Notes: a model not told the origin generated them from the sequence alone. Shown: positions 17,828 through 26,471, counted from the first letter of the stretch. The stretch is DNA of 64,000 bases from Methylotuvimicrobium sp018830325 (GCF_044788715.1 NZ_CP173170.1:434001-498000); one strand, 5' to 3'. Numbers and translations: made by a program.

Positions 17828-19198
17828 ATGACATTAACGACTATAATTTTAGCAGCAGGCAAAGGGACGCGCATGCGTTCCGAAATGCCGAAGATTTTAC
17901 ATCAAGTGGCCGGAAGACCTTTACTGGAGCATGTCTACGATACCAGTAAACAATTGGCCGATAATCGGGTAAATATCGTTTACGGACACGGCGCGGAACA
18001 AGTTCGAAATCGTTTAAGTCACCTCGATGCTCAGTGGATTGAGCAAGTTCAGCAATTAGGCACGGGACATGCCGTGCAGCAAGCCATCGATTATGTCGAT
18101 GATGACGATACCGTGCTGATTTTATACGGGGATGTGCCTTTATTGAAGTTGTCGACGATCGAAACGTTGATTGCCGATGCGGGTAGTAATGCCTTAGCAT
18201 TATTAACGGTCGTGTTATCCAATCCTACGGGGTATGGTCGCATCGTGCGGGACAGCGACAATAGCGTTTTGAAGATCGTCGAAGAAAAAGACGCATCTCC
18301 CGAAGAAAAAGCGATACAAGAAGGCAATACCGGTATCATGGCATTGAACGGTGAGCAATTGAAAAAATGGTTAAGTCGTTTGCAGAATAATAATGCACAA
18401 AACGAGTATTATCTAACCGATATCATCGAAATGGCTGTTAATGACGGAATAGACATCGTAACTTCCCAGGCCGAGACCGAGGACGAGGTGTTGGGCGTCA
18501 ACAATCGTATGCAATTGGCGCATTTGGAACGAGTTTATCAAATGGAGCAGGCAAATAGCTTAATGGAACGCGGAGTTACATTGAGAGATCCCGCGCGTTT
18601 CGACATTAGGGGAAGCATCGAGCATTTGGGTACCGATATCGAAATCGACGTCAATGTCATTCTCGAAGGCAGTATTAACATAGGCAGCAATGTAACGATC
18701 GGCGCAAATACGCTGATAAAAAACTCGATCATTCACGATAATGTCGAAATATTGCCGAATTGTGTGATCGAAAATGCCGAAGTCGGTAAAGCCAGCCGCA
18801 TCGGGCCTTTTGCACGGCTAAGGCCCGACGCCAAATTAGCCGATAATGTTCATGTCGGCAATTTCGTCGAAATCAAAAAGTCCACAGTTGCAATCGGTAG
18901 TAAAATCAATCATTTGAGTTATATCGGCGATAGCGTCATCGGTAGCGGCGTCAATGTCGGCGCCGGCACGATCACCTGTAACTACGACGGTGTCAATAAG
19001 TTCAAGACCGTCATCGAAGATGGTGCATTTATTGGCTCGAATTCGCAATTGGTTGCGCCGGTTACAATCGGTAAGAATGCGACGATAGGTGCTGGATCGA
19101 CGATTACGAAAGACACCCCTCCTGAAAAATTGACATTGGCGCGGGCCAAACAAACCACTATCCCAACCTGGCAAAGGCCGGAAAGAAAGGAGAAATAG
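17828..19198 (+). CDS. glmU: Bifunctional UDP-GlcNAc pyrophosphorylase / GlcN-1-P acetyltransferase GlmU
   Basis: A 456-residue bifunctional enzyme that makes UDP-N-acetylglucosamine for peptidoglycan and lipopolysaccharide. The N-terminal uridylyltransferase motif is ILAAGKGTRMRSEMPKILH. The C-terminal left-handed beta-helix has repeated hexapeptides (such as IGSNVTIGANTLIKNSIIHD) and the acetyltransferase region GAGTITCNYDGVNKFKT. I place the start at the ATG at 17828, because it gives exactly the E. coli length; an in-frame TTG at 17798 would add ten unconserved residues. It is followed by glmS after one base, so the two form an operon making and using the amino-sugar pool. Confidence 0.97.
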   Translation: MTLTTIILAAGKGTRMRSEMPKILHQVAGRPLLEHVYDTSKQLADNRVNIVYGHGAEQVRNRLSHLDAQWIEQVQQLGTGHAVQQAIDYVDDDDTVLILYGDVPLLKLSTIETLIADAGSNALALLTVVLSNPTGYGRIVRDSDNSVLKIVEEKDASPEEKAIQEGNTGIMALNGEQLKKWLSRLQNNNAQNEYYLTDIIEMAVNDGIDIVTSQAETEDEVLGVNNRMQLAHLERVYQMEQANSLMERGVTLRDPARFDIRGSIEHLGTDIEIDVNVILEGSINIGSNVTIGANTLIKNSIIHDNVEILPNCVIENAEVGKASRIGPFARLRPDAKLADNVHVGNFVEIKKSTVAIGSKINHLSYIGDSVIGSGVNVGAGTITCNYDGVNKFKTVIEDGAFIGSNSQLVAPVTIGKNATIGAGSTITKDTPPEKLTLARAKQTTIPTWQRPERKEK

Positions 19199-19199
19199 T

Positions 19200-21029
19200 A
19201 TGTGCGGAATCGTCGGCGCAATTGCGCAACGTAACGTAGTGCCGATATTGATCGAAGGCCTCAAGCGCCTTGAATATCGCGGTTACGATTCGGCCGGATT
19301 GGCCATTGTCGAAGATGGTCAGTTGTATCGCAAGCGCGAGGTCGGCAAAGTTAGAGGCTTAGAAGCCTTGATCGATCAGGATGCGATACAAGGTAATATC
19401 GGTATCGCTCATACGCGTTGGGCGACGCATGGTAAACCGAGTACCGCGAATGCTCATCCACATGTATGCCGCGACAAGGTTGCTGTCGTGCATAACGGCA
19501 TCATCGAAAATCATGAGCATTTAAGAAATAATCAGAAAGCAGTCGGTTATGAATTTACCTCCGAAACCGATACCGAAGTGATCGTCAACGAAATATATGG
19601 CGCACTGGAAAACACTGATAATCTGCTCGGCGCGGTTAAGGAATCGATCAAAAAGCTCGAAGGCGCTTATGCGTTAGGCGTCGTTGCAAAGGATCACCCG
19701 AATACCTTGATCGCCTGTAGAAAAGGTAGCCCGCTCGTGATTGGAGTCGGCATCGGCGAATATTTTATCGCCTCCGACGTCGCCGCTCTGCTGCCGGTCA
19801 CGCAACGTTTCATGTTTCTCGAGGACGGCGATGTTGCTGAAATTACGATCGATAAAGTCGTCATTTACGACAAGGATGGCAGCCTAGTCGATCGGCCGAT
19901 CAAAGAAAGCCAGCTCAAGGCTGATTCGGTCGAAAAAGGCCTCTATCGCCATTACATGCTCAAGGAAATCTACGACCAACCTTGGGCGATTTCCGAGACG
20001 CTCGAAGGACGCTTTATCGATAATCGCCTTCAAGAAAGCGCGTTCGGCCATAATGCCGGCGAGGTATTCGATCAGATTGAATCGATACAGATACTCGCTT
20101 GCGGGACTAGCTATCATGCCGGTTTGGTTGCCCGCTATTGGTTCGAGAAATTAGCCAAGGTGCCTTGTAATATCGAGGTGGCCAGCGAATATCGCTACCG
20201 TAAACCGATCGTCCCCCGCGGTACCTTGGTCGTGACCATTTCGCAATCCGGCGAAACCGCCGATACTTTGGCCGCATTGCAAGAAGCCAAAAAGCTCGGT
20301 GCAAAATATTCCCTCGCGATCTGTAATGTTCCGGAAAGTTCGCTAGTCAGAGAATCCGACTTAGTGATGATGACTCGTGCAGGCCCGGAAATCGGTGTCG
20401 CATCGACGAAAGCCTTCACGACGCAATTGGCGACCTTGTTGCTTTTAGTCATTGCGATAGGGAGGCGCTTCGGACTGACTAAAGAGTTGGAAAACAAAAT
20501 TTCTTCGGAGCTTTTCAGTCTGCCCGGAAAAATAGAAGCGGTTCTGCAATTGGACGACAAGATCAAACAATTGTCCGAGCAGTTCGCTGAAAAACAGCAT
20601 GCTTTATTTTTAGGTCGCGGGACGCATTATCCGATCGCGATGGAAGGTGCATTGAAGCTTAAGGAGATTTCCTATATTCACGCCGAAGCTTATCCGGCGG
20701 GCGAATTGAAACACGGACCGTTGGCCTTGATCGATGCCGAAATGCCGGTCATCACTGTCGCGCCGAACAATAGCCTGCTTGAAAAACTCAAGTCGAACAT
20801 ACAGGAAGTCAGCGCCCGAGGCGGTCAATTGATCGTGTTTATGGACGAAACACTGGCGGCCGAAAACGATGTTAACGTTCAAATTATTAAAATGCCGCCG
20901 GTTGAAAACGAAATATCGCCGATCATCTATACCATCCCGTTGCAATTGCTGTCCTATCATGTCGCGGTCCTAAAAGGGACCGATGTTGATCAGCCTAGAA
21001 ATCTGGCTAAGTCGGTAACGGTAGAATAA
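19200..21029 (+). CDS. glmS: Glutamine-fructose-6-phosphate aminotransferase GlmS
   Basis: A 609-residue enzyme making glucosamine-6-phosphate from fructose-6-phosphate and glutamine. The N-terminal Ntn glutaminase begins with the catalytic Cys (MCGIVGAIAQRN). Two SIS sugar-isomerase domains follow (for example CGTSYHAGLVARYWFE and SQSGETADTLAALQEAK), and the C-terminus DQPRNLAKSVTVE is highly conserved. The end of this gene is the standard Tn7 target (attTn7) in many bacteria. Here an integrase remnant and an accessory region begin directly after it. Confidence 0.98.
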   Translation: MCGIVGAIAQRNVVPILIEGLKRLEYRGYDSAGLAIVEDGQLYRKREVGKVRGLEALIDQDAIQGNIGIAHTRWATHGKPSTANAHPHVCRDKVAVVHNGIIENHEHLRNNQKAVGYEFTSETDTEVIVNEIYGALENTDNLLGAVKESIKKLEGAYALGVVAKDHPNTLIACRKGSPLVIGVGIGEYFIASDVAALLPVTQRFMFLEDGDVAEITIDKVVIYDKDGSLVDRPIKESQLKADSVEKGLYRHYMLKEIYDQPWAISETLEGRFIDNRLQESAFGHNAGEVFDQIESIQILACGTSYHAGLVARYWFEKLAKVPCNIEVASEYRYRKPIVPRGTLVVTISQSGETADTLAALQEAKKLGAKYSLAICNVPESSLVRESDLVMMTRAGPEIGVASTKAFTTQLATLLLLVIAIGRRFGLTKELENKISSELFSLPGKIEAVLQLDDKIKQLSEQFAEKQHALFLGRGTHYPIAMEGALKLKEISYIHAEAYPAGELKHGPLALIDAEMPVITVAPNNSLLEKLKSNIQEVSARGGQLIVFMDETLAAENDVNVQIIKMPPVENEISPIIYTIPLQLLSYHVAVLKGTDVDQPRNLAKSVTVE

Positions 21030-21406
21030 ATAGCGGAGAATGAGCAAGAATGGCTTGTGCTAGATAATAAAGTCGTAATTTTTTAGAAAACATGGATACA
21101 CCTGTATGAGCTATGTAAAGCTTGTACAAGGTTCTGCCGTCAAGAATATGATTCCACATTACGCTTAGGCAGAGGGATGACCAATGTTTTAGATATCTTT
21201 GGAAAAACTAAGCGCTTCTAAAAAAATATGTATGGAAGCAGTCAGGAAATTAGGCGGGCATATGACATATAGTGGGGTTCTATGTCGCTATTTCTTGCTG
21301 CCTCATTTAAATACAAAGATCAAATGCTAGACCGCCTCTAGGCGCCAAAGCAGTCACGCAGCACTTATTGCAAGTTGGCTCATTTCCGCCAACGATTTTG
21401 TTTAGC

Positions 21407-21742
21407 TTAAAAATCTAACGGGCGTTTAGCTTCTTTGATCGTCCTACTGAGTATGGGATGAATACAGATCAGCGTGGTTTTCAAATCGCTATGACCCAAA
21501 AACTCCTGAATGTTGCGAATATCCACGTTGGCTTGTAACAATTAATCGGTGAAGTTGTGGTGAGAGGTATGTACCAACGCGCGCTTGGCAATGCGGTATT
21601 TGTGCACTGCTAACTTAACCAATAATGAGAAAATCCCCCGACTTTGCGCGGGGGGATAATTACTTTCAGTTTTGTAAAACCTTGAATCAAGTTGGTCGCG
21701 CGCCCTTGAGCTTTTTCGACCGTTTCTAATGGGCGTTGTCAT
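21407..21742 (-). pseudogene. Tyrosine recombinase (Xer/integron-integrase type) remnant
   Basis: Read leftward, the strand encodes HKYRIAKRALVHTSHHNFTD, an in-frame TAA, then LLQANVDIRNIQEFLGHSDL followed by KTTLICIHPIL and KEAKRPLDF and a stop at 21407. This matches the C-terminal catalytic part of Xer/integron integrases (HTxRHxFATxLLxxxxDIRxxQELLGHxxxxTTxIYTH). The first-box Arg is replaced (HTSHHNF), the catalytic Tyr is Cys (TTLICIH), and a stop interrupts the frame, so it is dead. The N-terminal two-thirds are missing. Bases 21030-21406 hold no recognisable gene. The right limit is uncertain. Confidence 0.75.
21633..21657 (-). terminator. Probable terminator of the beta-propeller gene
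   Basis: On the minus strand ATCCCCC and GGGGGAT form a GC-rich stem around an 11-base loop that can close further through the CG steps, followed by TTTTCTC. It lies about 70 bases beyond the stop of the gene ending at 21726, so it could end the sulfur-cluster transcript. It overlaps the integrase remnant. Confidence 0.5.
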
Positions 21743-22898
21743 GATACCATTTCGGCATCATGACAATACTGTTTGGATTTAGGCCTTGATTTTTAAATGT
21801 ATCGATCGTCATTTTTACGGTTGATTTTTGCAAATCAACTACCGTAATAGAACCATCGCTCATATTTGGTAAATTTAAAAGGTTATTTTGCACAAAGGCA
21901 TATCGTTCATCAGGAGAAAAGACAACATGATGCGAGCCCTCCGCAGTTGCAATCGATTTTTCAAGTATCGGTTTAGCTGGATTTTTAATATTGAAAATAT
22001 TTAAATAACCTGGGCTTGCTGTCGTAATATACATTTTGTCAAGCTTATGGTTAAAGTAAATTTCTAAAGGGACTCCTTGTTTTAAAGGGTTAAAATCAAA
22101 AACTTGTGAAAAGCTAAAGTTTTGACTCATGCTATTCCAAACGCCTGTCCACAAGGTATTGCCAAACATGGTATTGATATAAAGCCGTACTGGATTTGAT
22201 TTAGGTAAAAATACCGCCTCAACAGGGGCTGAACCTGAAGGTGATGCTTTTTCCGACATTTTATGTGTAGAGAGTATTTTGCCACTGCGGGCTGTAATGA
22301 TCGTTACTGTTTCATCTGCATCGCTGAAATCAGTCGGGTGCACCGTGTTAGCAATGACAATTCGATTAATTTCATCGTTTATTCCAATACCGTGCGGATG
22401 GCTAATAAATTTTTTGCTTGTCGCCGTTTTGGCTGCGGCAATGACTTTAATCTGCTTATCTGTTTGAGCATCACCCATAATGACATTGCTAGAACCCATA
22501 CAGGTGACATACCATCTTTTTTTATCGCCTGAAAAGACCAAGTCTTCCGCAACCTGACACTCAGGAACAGAAATGGTCTTAAGCTCATAAGGTTGTTTTG
22601 TCATATCGATTACTTGCAAGGGGTTACTGCCTAAGGAAGCGACATAGGCCTTAGTTACATCTTTATTATAAAAAATATGATGCGCCACTAAGTCAGTGGG
22701 CAATGGAATATCCGTTACAATTTTTCCAAAGTTCTCAGAGTTGAAATCAAGATCAATAATCGCCAACCCTTCCCTCTTTGGGGTTTGATCGGGTTTACTT
22801 TGATAATTAACTAACGCTAAAATTTCAGCTTGCGCCAGCATTGGATAAAGTAAAGTTAAAATAATAAGTGACTTTTTTAAAGTGTACGTTATTTTCAT
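21726..22898 (-). CDS. Exported YncE-like beta-propeller protein
   Basis: A 390-residue protein when started at the ATG at 22898, which gives a clean Sec signal peptide (MKITYTLKKSLIILTLLYPM, then LAQAE). The mature part shows repeated blade-like segments such as KAYVASLGSNPLQVIDM, KMYITTASPGYLNIFNI and RYAFVQNNLLNLPNMSDGSI, with SHPHGIGINDEINRIVIANT, typical of seven-bladed YncE/surface-antigen propellers. No catalytic residues are known for the group; such proteins are often periplasmic and redox- or metal-linked. It is AT-richer than the backbone. It is the last gene of the leftward sulfur-type cluster, 168 bases after the DUF1641 gene. Confidence 0.8.
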   Translation of the reverse strand: MKITYTLKKSLIILTLLYPMLAQAEILALVNYQSKPDQTPKREGLAIIDLDFNSENFGKIVTDIPLPTDLVAHHIFYNKDVTKAYVASLGSNPLQVIDMTKQPYELKTISVPECQVAEDLVFSGDKKRWYVTCMGSSNVIMGDAQTDKQIKVIAAAKTATSKKFISHPHGIGINDEINRIVIANTVHPTDFSDADETVTIITARSGKILSTHKMSEKASPSGSAPVEAVFLPKSNPVRLYINTMFGNTLWTGVWNSMSQNFSFSQVFDFNPLKQGVPLEIYFNHKLDKMYITTASPGYLNIFNIKNPAKPILEKSIATAEGSHHVVFSPDERYAFVQNNLLNLPNMSDGSITVVDLQKSTVKMTIDTFKNQGLNPNSIVMMPKWYHDNAH

Positions 22899-23065
22899 AA
22901 TATTTTTAAAATAGAGTGGATGTTGAGTTAATAATTTATTATTAAGGGGGGATAAATATCTACCCAACAGCGTAACATCTTGGGGTGCACAGGGAAATTT
23001 AATCTGCATAACTTTGATAATAGTTGCCAGCTATTTAAGTAAGCAAGCCACCTAAAATTGAATGA

Positions 23066-23470
23066 TTAATCATTTTTCATCTGCCTGCCAATAATACGCA
23101 TGGTCCCGATAAAAAAATGTAATGAACGGCGGACATCCGGGTCGTTTAGGGCGCTGATTAGTTGAAACAAACCGGGTGGCTTTTCTAATGCTTCCGTTTG
23201 AGCATGCGCCATACGCACGGCATTACCGGCTGTCCAGCCCAAGGCTAAAATTTCTTCGCCTACTTTAGTGGTTTTTTCCAGTGCCGCTTCATCAAGAAAT
23301 TCGATATTGTCCGATATGATTGACAATAAATCGATGATGTTATTGAAGCGTCCGGCTTGTACTAAGGGGGTTGCTTTATCGATTAAATTCTTAATGCCAT
23401 CAATGGTTGCCGGGTCATTAAGAACCGTATCCGACATAAGTTTTTCTACGTTTTGTATTTCTTCAGACAT
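23066..23470 (-). CDS. DUF1641 family protein (SQR-associated)
   Basis: A 134-residue acidic helical protein started at the ATG at 23470, which has GAGGAATTACTT before it. It includes the conserved C-terminal LISALNDPDVRRSLHFFIGT, a hallmark of DUF1641. The family is typically encoded beside sulfide:quinone oxidoreductase-like flavoproteins and is thought to be an accessory or membrane-attachment partner. Here it follows the flavoprotein gene after 17 bases. An in-frame ATG 45 bases upstream would overlap the flavoprotein gene and adds unconserved residues. Confidence 0.85.
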   Translation of the reverse strand: MSEEIQNVEKLMSDTVLNDPATIDGIKNLIDKATPLVQAGRFNNIIDLLSIISDNIEFLDEAALEKTTKVGEEILALGWTAGNAVRMAHAQTEALEKPPGLFQLISALNDPDVRRSLHFFIGTMRIIGRQMKND

Positions 23471-23487
23471 AAGTAATTCCTCTGTAA

Positions 23488-24687
23488 TCAAACTATTCCA
23501 CGCGCAACAGCCCAATAAATGCCGCGATTAAACGTTTTACGCATTAAGCCCCCGAGCTTGGTAGGTGGGGCGACCTGTACATCATGTTTATAGTCGTACC
23601 ACAGCGGCATGCCGGCTTCCAATCCCATTTGAGCGATGGCCTGTACTTTGCCGTCATAGATAGCCGAGGTGTAACCGCGACGAATTTCCGAAGCGATATT
23701 CTCCACGACAACAGGTGATTGGTTATGGCAAGTGCCGCCGGCTTTACTCACTGGCAAATCAACGGTATCCCCCATCACATAAACATTATCGGTACCGTAC
23801 ATTTTCAAGGTTTCAAAGTCGGTAGGTAACCAACCTTCATTATTTTGTGCTTGTGACTTGCCCGAATTAATGACGGCATCTACCGCGCGAATAGGCGGCG
23901 TAGCCATTAAAATATCGAATTCTTGAGATTTACCTTCTTCCGAATAAGCAATTTTTGCTTCGGGATCAACCTTATCTAAAGTAAAGCCGCGTTGATATTT
24001 AATATTTTTACTATCGAAAATGGTAGGCAATACATCGCAGGTGGGTTTCTGTAAAAATAAGCAATTACGCAATAATTGAGAGACGGTGGGATAGCTGTAA
24101 ATAATCTCTACCCGGTCCCGTACGCCGCGTTTACGCAAATATTCATCAAGCATTAACGTGGTTTCGATAGGGGCAATGCCGCATTGATGAGGTACGTTCG
24201 GGGTCTTGGGAAAATTGACAGTGATAAATATACGGCCCTCTTCGATGGTGCGTAATTTATGAGCGAGTTGTTGTGCCGCTTTAGTCTGATAAAAATGATC
24301 GCCTGCCTCTTTCAACCCTTCAATACGTTCCGGTGCTGGAATACAGCCGGTAGAAATAACCAGATACTCATAATCGTAGCGCTTGCCGCTTTCACAGAGG
24401 ACACGATTTTGCTCAAATTCGAAACTTTCAACGCCATCGACATGAAAAATAATTTCCGGGCGTAATAACGAACGTTGTTTACGCACCAGTTCATGCGGAT
24501 GATAGGCATTGAAAGCCACATACATATTGGCCGGCTTGTAAATATGGTTAGGGGAATTTGAGAGCATCATGATCTCAATTTCGCCTTTTAGGATTTCCGG
24601 ATAAAATTTAGCGACTAAATTATTGGCGGTCATTGTGCCGCCAATCCCACCGCCAACGACGATAATGCGTTTTGTCGAGCTAGTCAT
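23488..24687 (-). CDS. Sulfide:quinone oxidoreductase-like FAD/NAD(P) oxidoreductase
   Basis: A 399-residue flavoprotein of the SQR/flavocytochrome-c sulfide dehydrogenase superfamily. The FAD-binding VVGGGIGGTMTANNLVAKF lies at about residues 10-28. Cysteines likely to serve in sulfide chemistry are Cys115 (STGCIPAPE), Cys169 (VPHQCGIAPIE) and Cys320-330 (AGGTCHNQS), and the C-terminal FAD region YVMGDTVDLPVSKAGGTC is clear. SQRs oxidise sulfide to sulfane sulfur and pass electrons to quinone. The flanking DUF1641 and rhodanese genes support this, but a related persulfide or NADH reductase cannot be excluded. Confidence 0.85.
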   Translation of the reverse strand: MTSSTKRIIVVGGGIGGTMTANNLVAKFYPEILKGEIEIMMLSNSPNHIYKPANMYVAFNAYHPHELVRKQRSLLRPEIIFHVDGVESFEFEQNRVLCESGKRYDYEYLVISTGCIPAPERIEGLKEAGDHFYQTKAAQQLAHKLRTIEEGRIFITVNFPKTPNVPHQCGIAPIETTLMLDEYLRKRGVRDRVEIIYSYPTVSQLLRNCLFLQKPTCDVLPTIFDSKNIKYQRGFTLDKVDPEAKIAYSEEGKSQEFDILMATPPIRAVDAVINSGKSQAQNNEGWLPTDFETLKMYGTDNVYVMGDTVDLPVSKAGGTCHNQSPVVVENIASEIRRGYTSAIYDGKVQAIAQMGLEAGMPLWYDYKHDVQVAPPTKLGGLMRKTFNRGIYWAVARGIV

Positions 24688-24784
24688 AATGACTCCTTCA
24701 ATTGTTTATTCAGTGAAGGGGCAACGTGTTAGGCGCATCAATAATGAATATTTTGCGCCATGTGCAAGAAGCCCCGTTTTTTAG

Positions 24785-24964
24785 TCAGTCGACGCGGTTG
24801 AACGCACCGGAAGGACATTGATTGATAACTTTAACGACTTCAGCGTCAGTCGCTTTGTCTAGTTCAATCATGAATTGTCCGTCTACCACTTTAAATACCT
24901 CGGGCAGAGATTTGACACAGTTGCCGGAATGAGAGCATGTTTGTTTATCCCATTGTATTTTCAT
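24785..24964 (-). CDS. Divergent 4Fe-4S mono-cluster protein (Fer4_19-like)
   Basis: A 59-residue protein. It reads MKIQWDKQTCSHSGNCVKSL, then PEVF, and ends with NQCPSGAFNRVD. The pattern C-x-H-x-G-x-C-V...LP-x-VF...CPSGAF is that of the small divergent 4Fe-4S (Fer4_19, YjdI-like) family. Only three cysteines (10, 16 and 50) plus His12 are available as ligands, as usual for this group. The ATG at 24964 is five bases after the DUF4242 stop, so the two are co-translated. It is probably an electron carrier or redox accessory of the flavoprotein next door. Confidence 0.85.
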   Translation of the reverse strand: MKIQWDKQTCSHSGNCVKSLPEVFKVVDGQFMIELDKATDAEVVKVINQCPSGAFNRVD

Positions 24965-24969
24965 GATGC

Positions 24970-25254
24970 TTAGCCTCTGTTATTTTCAGCTGTTGTTGGG
25001 TTAATCATGGTTTTTACTTCGGCAATCGAATTGGCTGGAAACTCACCACGCTCCGCATGGGTTTTAATGCTTTGTTTATCGGGGGCAATGTAAATGCAAT
25101 AGATTTTGTCGTCTGTCACATAACTTTCCACCCACTGAATTTGCGGCCCCATGTCGTTCAGAATACAGCAGGACTTTTGTGAAATTTGTTGCAGTTCTGC
25201 GGCGTTTAATTGGCCTGCATTAGGGATTTCTCGTTCAATAATATATTTAGGCAT
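24970..25254 (-). CDS. DUF4242 family protein
   Basis: A 94-residue protein with the DUF4242 pattern: YIIEREIPNAGQLNAAELQQ, then a double cysteine (KSCCIL), WVESYVTDDKIYCIYIAPD and a C-terminal FPANSIAEVKTMINPTTAE. The family has a ferredoxin-like fold, and one structurally studied member binds nickel; its physiological role is unknown. A good AGGAGACAAT precedes the ATG at 25254. An operator-like GACCAGTCGTCT lies 22 bases upstream of the start. It heads the run DUF4242-Fer4_19-SQR-DUF1641. Confidence 0.85.
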   Translation of the reverse strand: MPKYIIEREIPNAGQLNAAELQQISQKSCCILNDMGPQIQWVESYVTDDKIYCIYIAPDKQSIKTHAERGEFPANSIAEVKTMINPTTAENNRG

Positions 25255-25276
25255 ATTGTCTCCTATGCTGTCATAT

Positions 25277-25288
25277 GACCAGTCGTCT
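25277..25288. promoter_or_regulatory. Predicted TetR operator O3 upstream of the DUF4242 gene
   Basis: ATATGACCAGTCGTCT contains GACCAGTC, one base from the perfect palindrome GACCGGTC found before the rhodanese and tetR genes. All three sites share GACC(G/A)GTCGT. It lies 22 bases upstream of the ATG at 25254, where a repressor would block the promoter or early transcription. Confidence 0.6.
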
Positions 25289-25379
25289 GAGATTGGTTGT
25301 TTTAATAAACGATATAAGCCATCATGGCCATATCGTTTGAAAGTTTGTTCGTTAAACAGTCTTGTTAAATGCGTGACGC

Positions 25380-25775
25380 TTAAGTTTGTGGTGGCATTTT
25401 CACGGCTAATTCGGCCGCTTTCCAGGCTGTAATACCGCCATTAATATTCCTGATATTTTTAAAGCCCATTTGTTGCATCACAGCCGCCGCCATGGCAGAG
25501 CGCCCCGAACTGGCACAAAGTAGTAGCCATTTTTTATCGCGATCCATTAATTCTTCACGACGACCAGCGTATTGGCGGTCTGCCGCCGCTTCTAGTATGC
25601 CGCGCGGAATATTTAATGCGCCCTCAATAGTACCTGACATAAATTCGGCGGGTTCGCGCACATCCAGTACCTGATAGCCTTCATCCAATAGAGATTTAAC
25701 ATTTAATACCTCTATTTCGTGTATTTGTGATTTTGCTTGTTTAACAAAATCCATTAAGGTTTTTTCTTCGCTCAT
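25380..25775 (-). CDS. Rhodanese-like sulfurtransferase
   Basis: A 131-residue single-domain rhodanese. The CDC25/rhodanese motif VLDVREPAEFMSGTIEGALN is at about residues 37-56 and the active-site loop is LLCASSGRSA with catalytic Cys87. The C-terminal motif GGITAWKAA is present. No signal peptide is seen, so it is cytoplasmic. Such enzymes move sulfane sulfur between carriers and would act on the persulfide made by the neighbouring SQR-like enzyme. It has its own operator-like site (25800-25807) 25 bases upstream, and it reads in the same direction as the rest of the cluster. Confidence 0.92.
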   Translation of the reverse strand: MSEEKTLMDFVKQAKSQIHEIEVLNVKSLLDEGYQVLDVREPAEFMSGTIEGALNIPRGILEAAADRQYAGRREELMDRDKKWLLLCASSGRSAMAAAVMQQMGFKNIRNINGGITAWKAAELAVKMPPQT

Positions 25776-25795
25776 ATCAAATCCCCATAGTCAAT

Positions 25796-25811
25796 AGTTG
25801 ACCGGTCGTCT
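25796..25811. promoter_or_regulatory. Predicted TetR operator O2 upstream of the rhodanese gene
   Basis: AGTTGACCGGTCGTCT holds the perfect 8-bp palindrome GACCGGTC at 25800-25807 and shares GACCGGTCGT with the site at the tetR start. It ends about 20-25 bases before the ATG at 25775. Confidence 0.7.
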
Positions 25812-25874
25812 TGCTGTTAGGTAAAAAAAGACCTAAACAACCGGCGGTTGTGTCGACTTACCTTGCTCCTAATC

Positions 25875-26471
25875 TCAATTGGACTTGGCAACAAAATAAT
25901 CATTCAGTAAGGTATCGCAAAACTCTTGCAAAGGTTGCACGGATTGTTCAATTTTCATCCGTAACAACGCACCTTGCCAGTTATTTACCAATAAGTTAGC
26001 CATAATTTCGGCGCTCCGATCAGTACGTACCGTGCCTTCTTCTTGTGCTTGCAGTAATGCCTTATATTGCAGCACTTTGTAGCGTTGAACAGCAGACTTT
26101 AACGCCTGATTGCACCGTTCACTGGTATCGCCGATTTCACCCATCAAATTACCCAGTAAACATCCACCTTTGTATCCATTCTTTTCCACTGCAACAATTA
26201 GCTCTGCATAGTAGTTTTTTAAAGCAGTGAGCGGGTCAACCTGTGAGTGTTGTAGGTGCTTCGTTAATAGCTGTATAAAGGGTTCGATGTAATGGGTAAT
26301 GGCTTGAGCCGCAAACTCTTCTTTGCTATCAAAGTAGCTATAAAATGAACCCTTGGGCACCTGTACGGCATTTACAATTTCGTTAATACCGGTTGCATGA
26401 TAGCCCTGGTTCATCAGCAGATAAACACCCTGATCTAGTAATTTTGTGCGTTTGGAGAGTTTGCTGTTCAT
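25875..26471 (-). CDS. TetR-family repressor, NemR/AcuR-like
   Basis: A 198-residue repressor started at the ATG at 26471. The helix-turn-helix reads GINEIVNAVQVPKGSFYSYF with the usual KGSFY-Y-F recognition helix. The ligand domain contains GGCLLGNLMGEIGDTSERC. This aligns with the region holding redox-active Cys106 of E. coli NemR, here Cys104, with a second Cys at 120. I infer a thiol-based sensor of electrophiles or reactive sulfur. A perfect palindrome lies 14 bases before the start (autoregulation). Related sites precede the rhodanese and DUF4242 genes, which it presumably controls. Confidence 0.88.
   Translation of the reverse strand: MNSKLSKRTKLLDQGVYLLMNQGYHATGINEIVNAVQVPKGSFYSYFDSKEEFAAQAITHYIEPFIQLLTKHLQHSQVDPLTALKNYYAELIVAVEKNGYKGGCLLGNLMGEIGDTSERCNQALKSAVQRYKVLQYKALLQAQEEGTVRTDRSAEIMANLLVNNWQGALLRMKIEQSVQPLQEFCDTLLNDYFVAKSN

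Noticed and set aside
21030..21406. attC-like or Tn7-end-like sequences after glmS
   Set aside because: Short inverted bits such as CCGCCTCTAGGCG occur, but no paired core sites (GTTRRRY/RYYYAAC) at the right spacing and no TGTGGGCGGACAA-type Tn7 end could be found.
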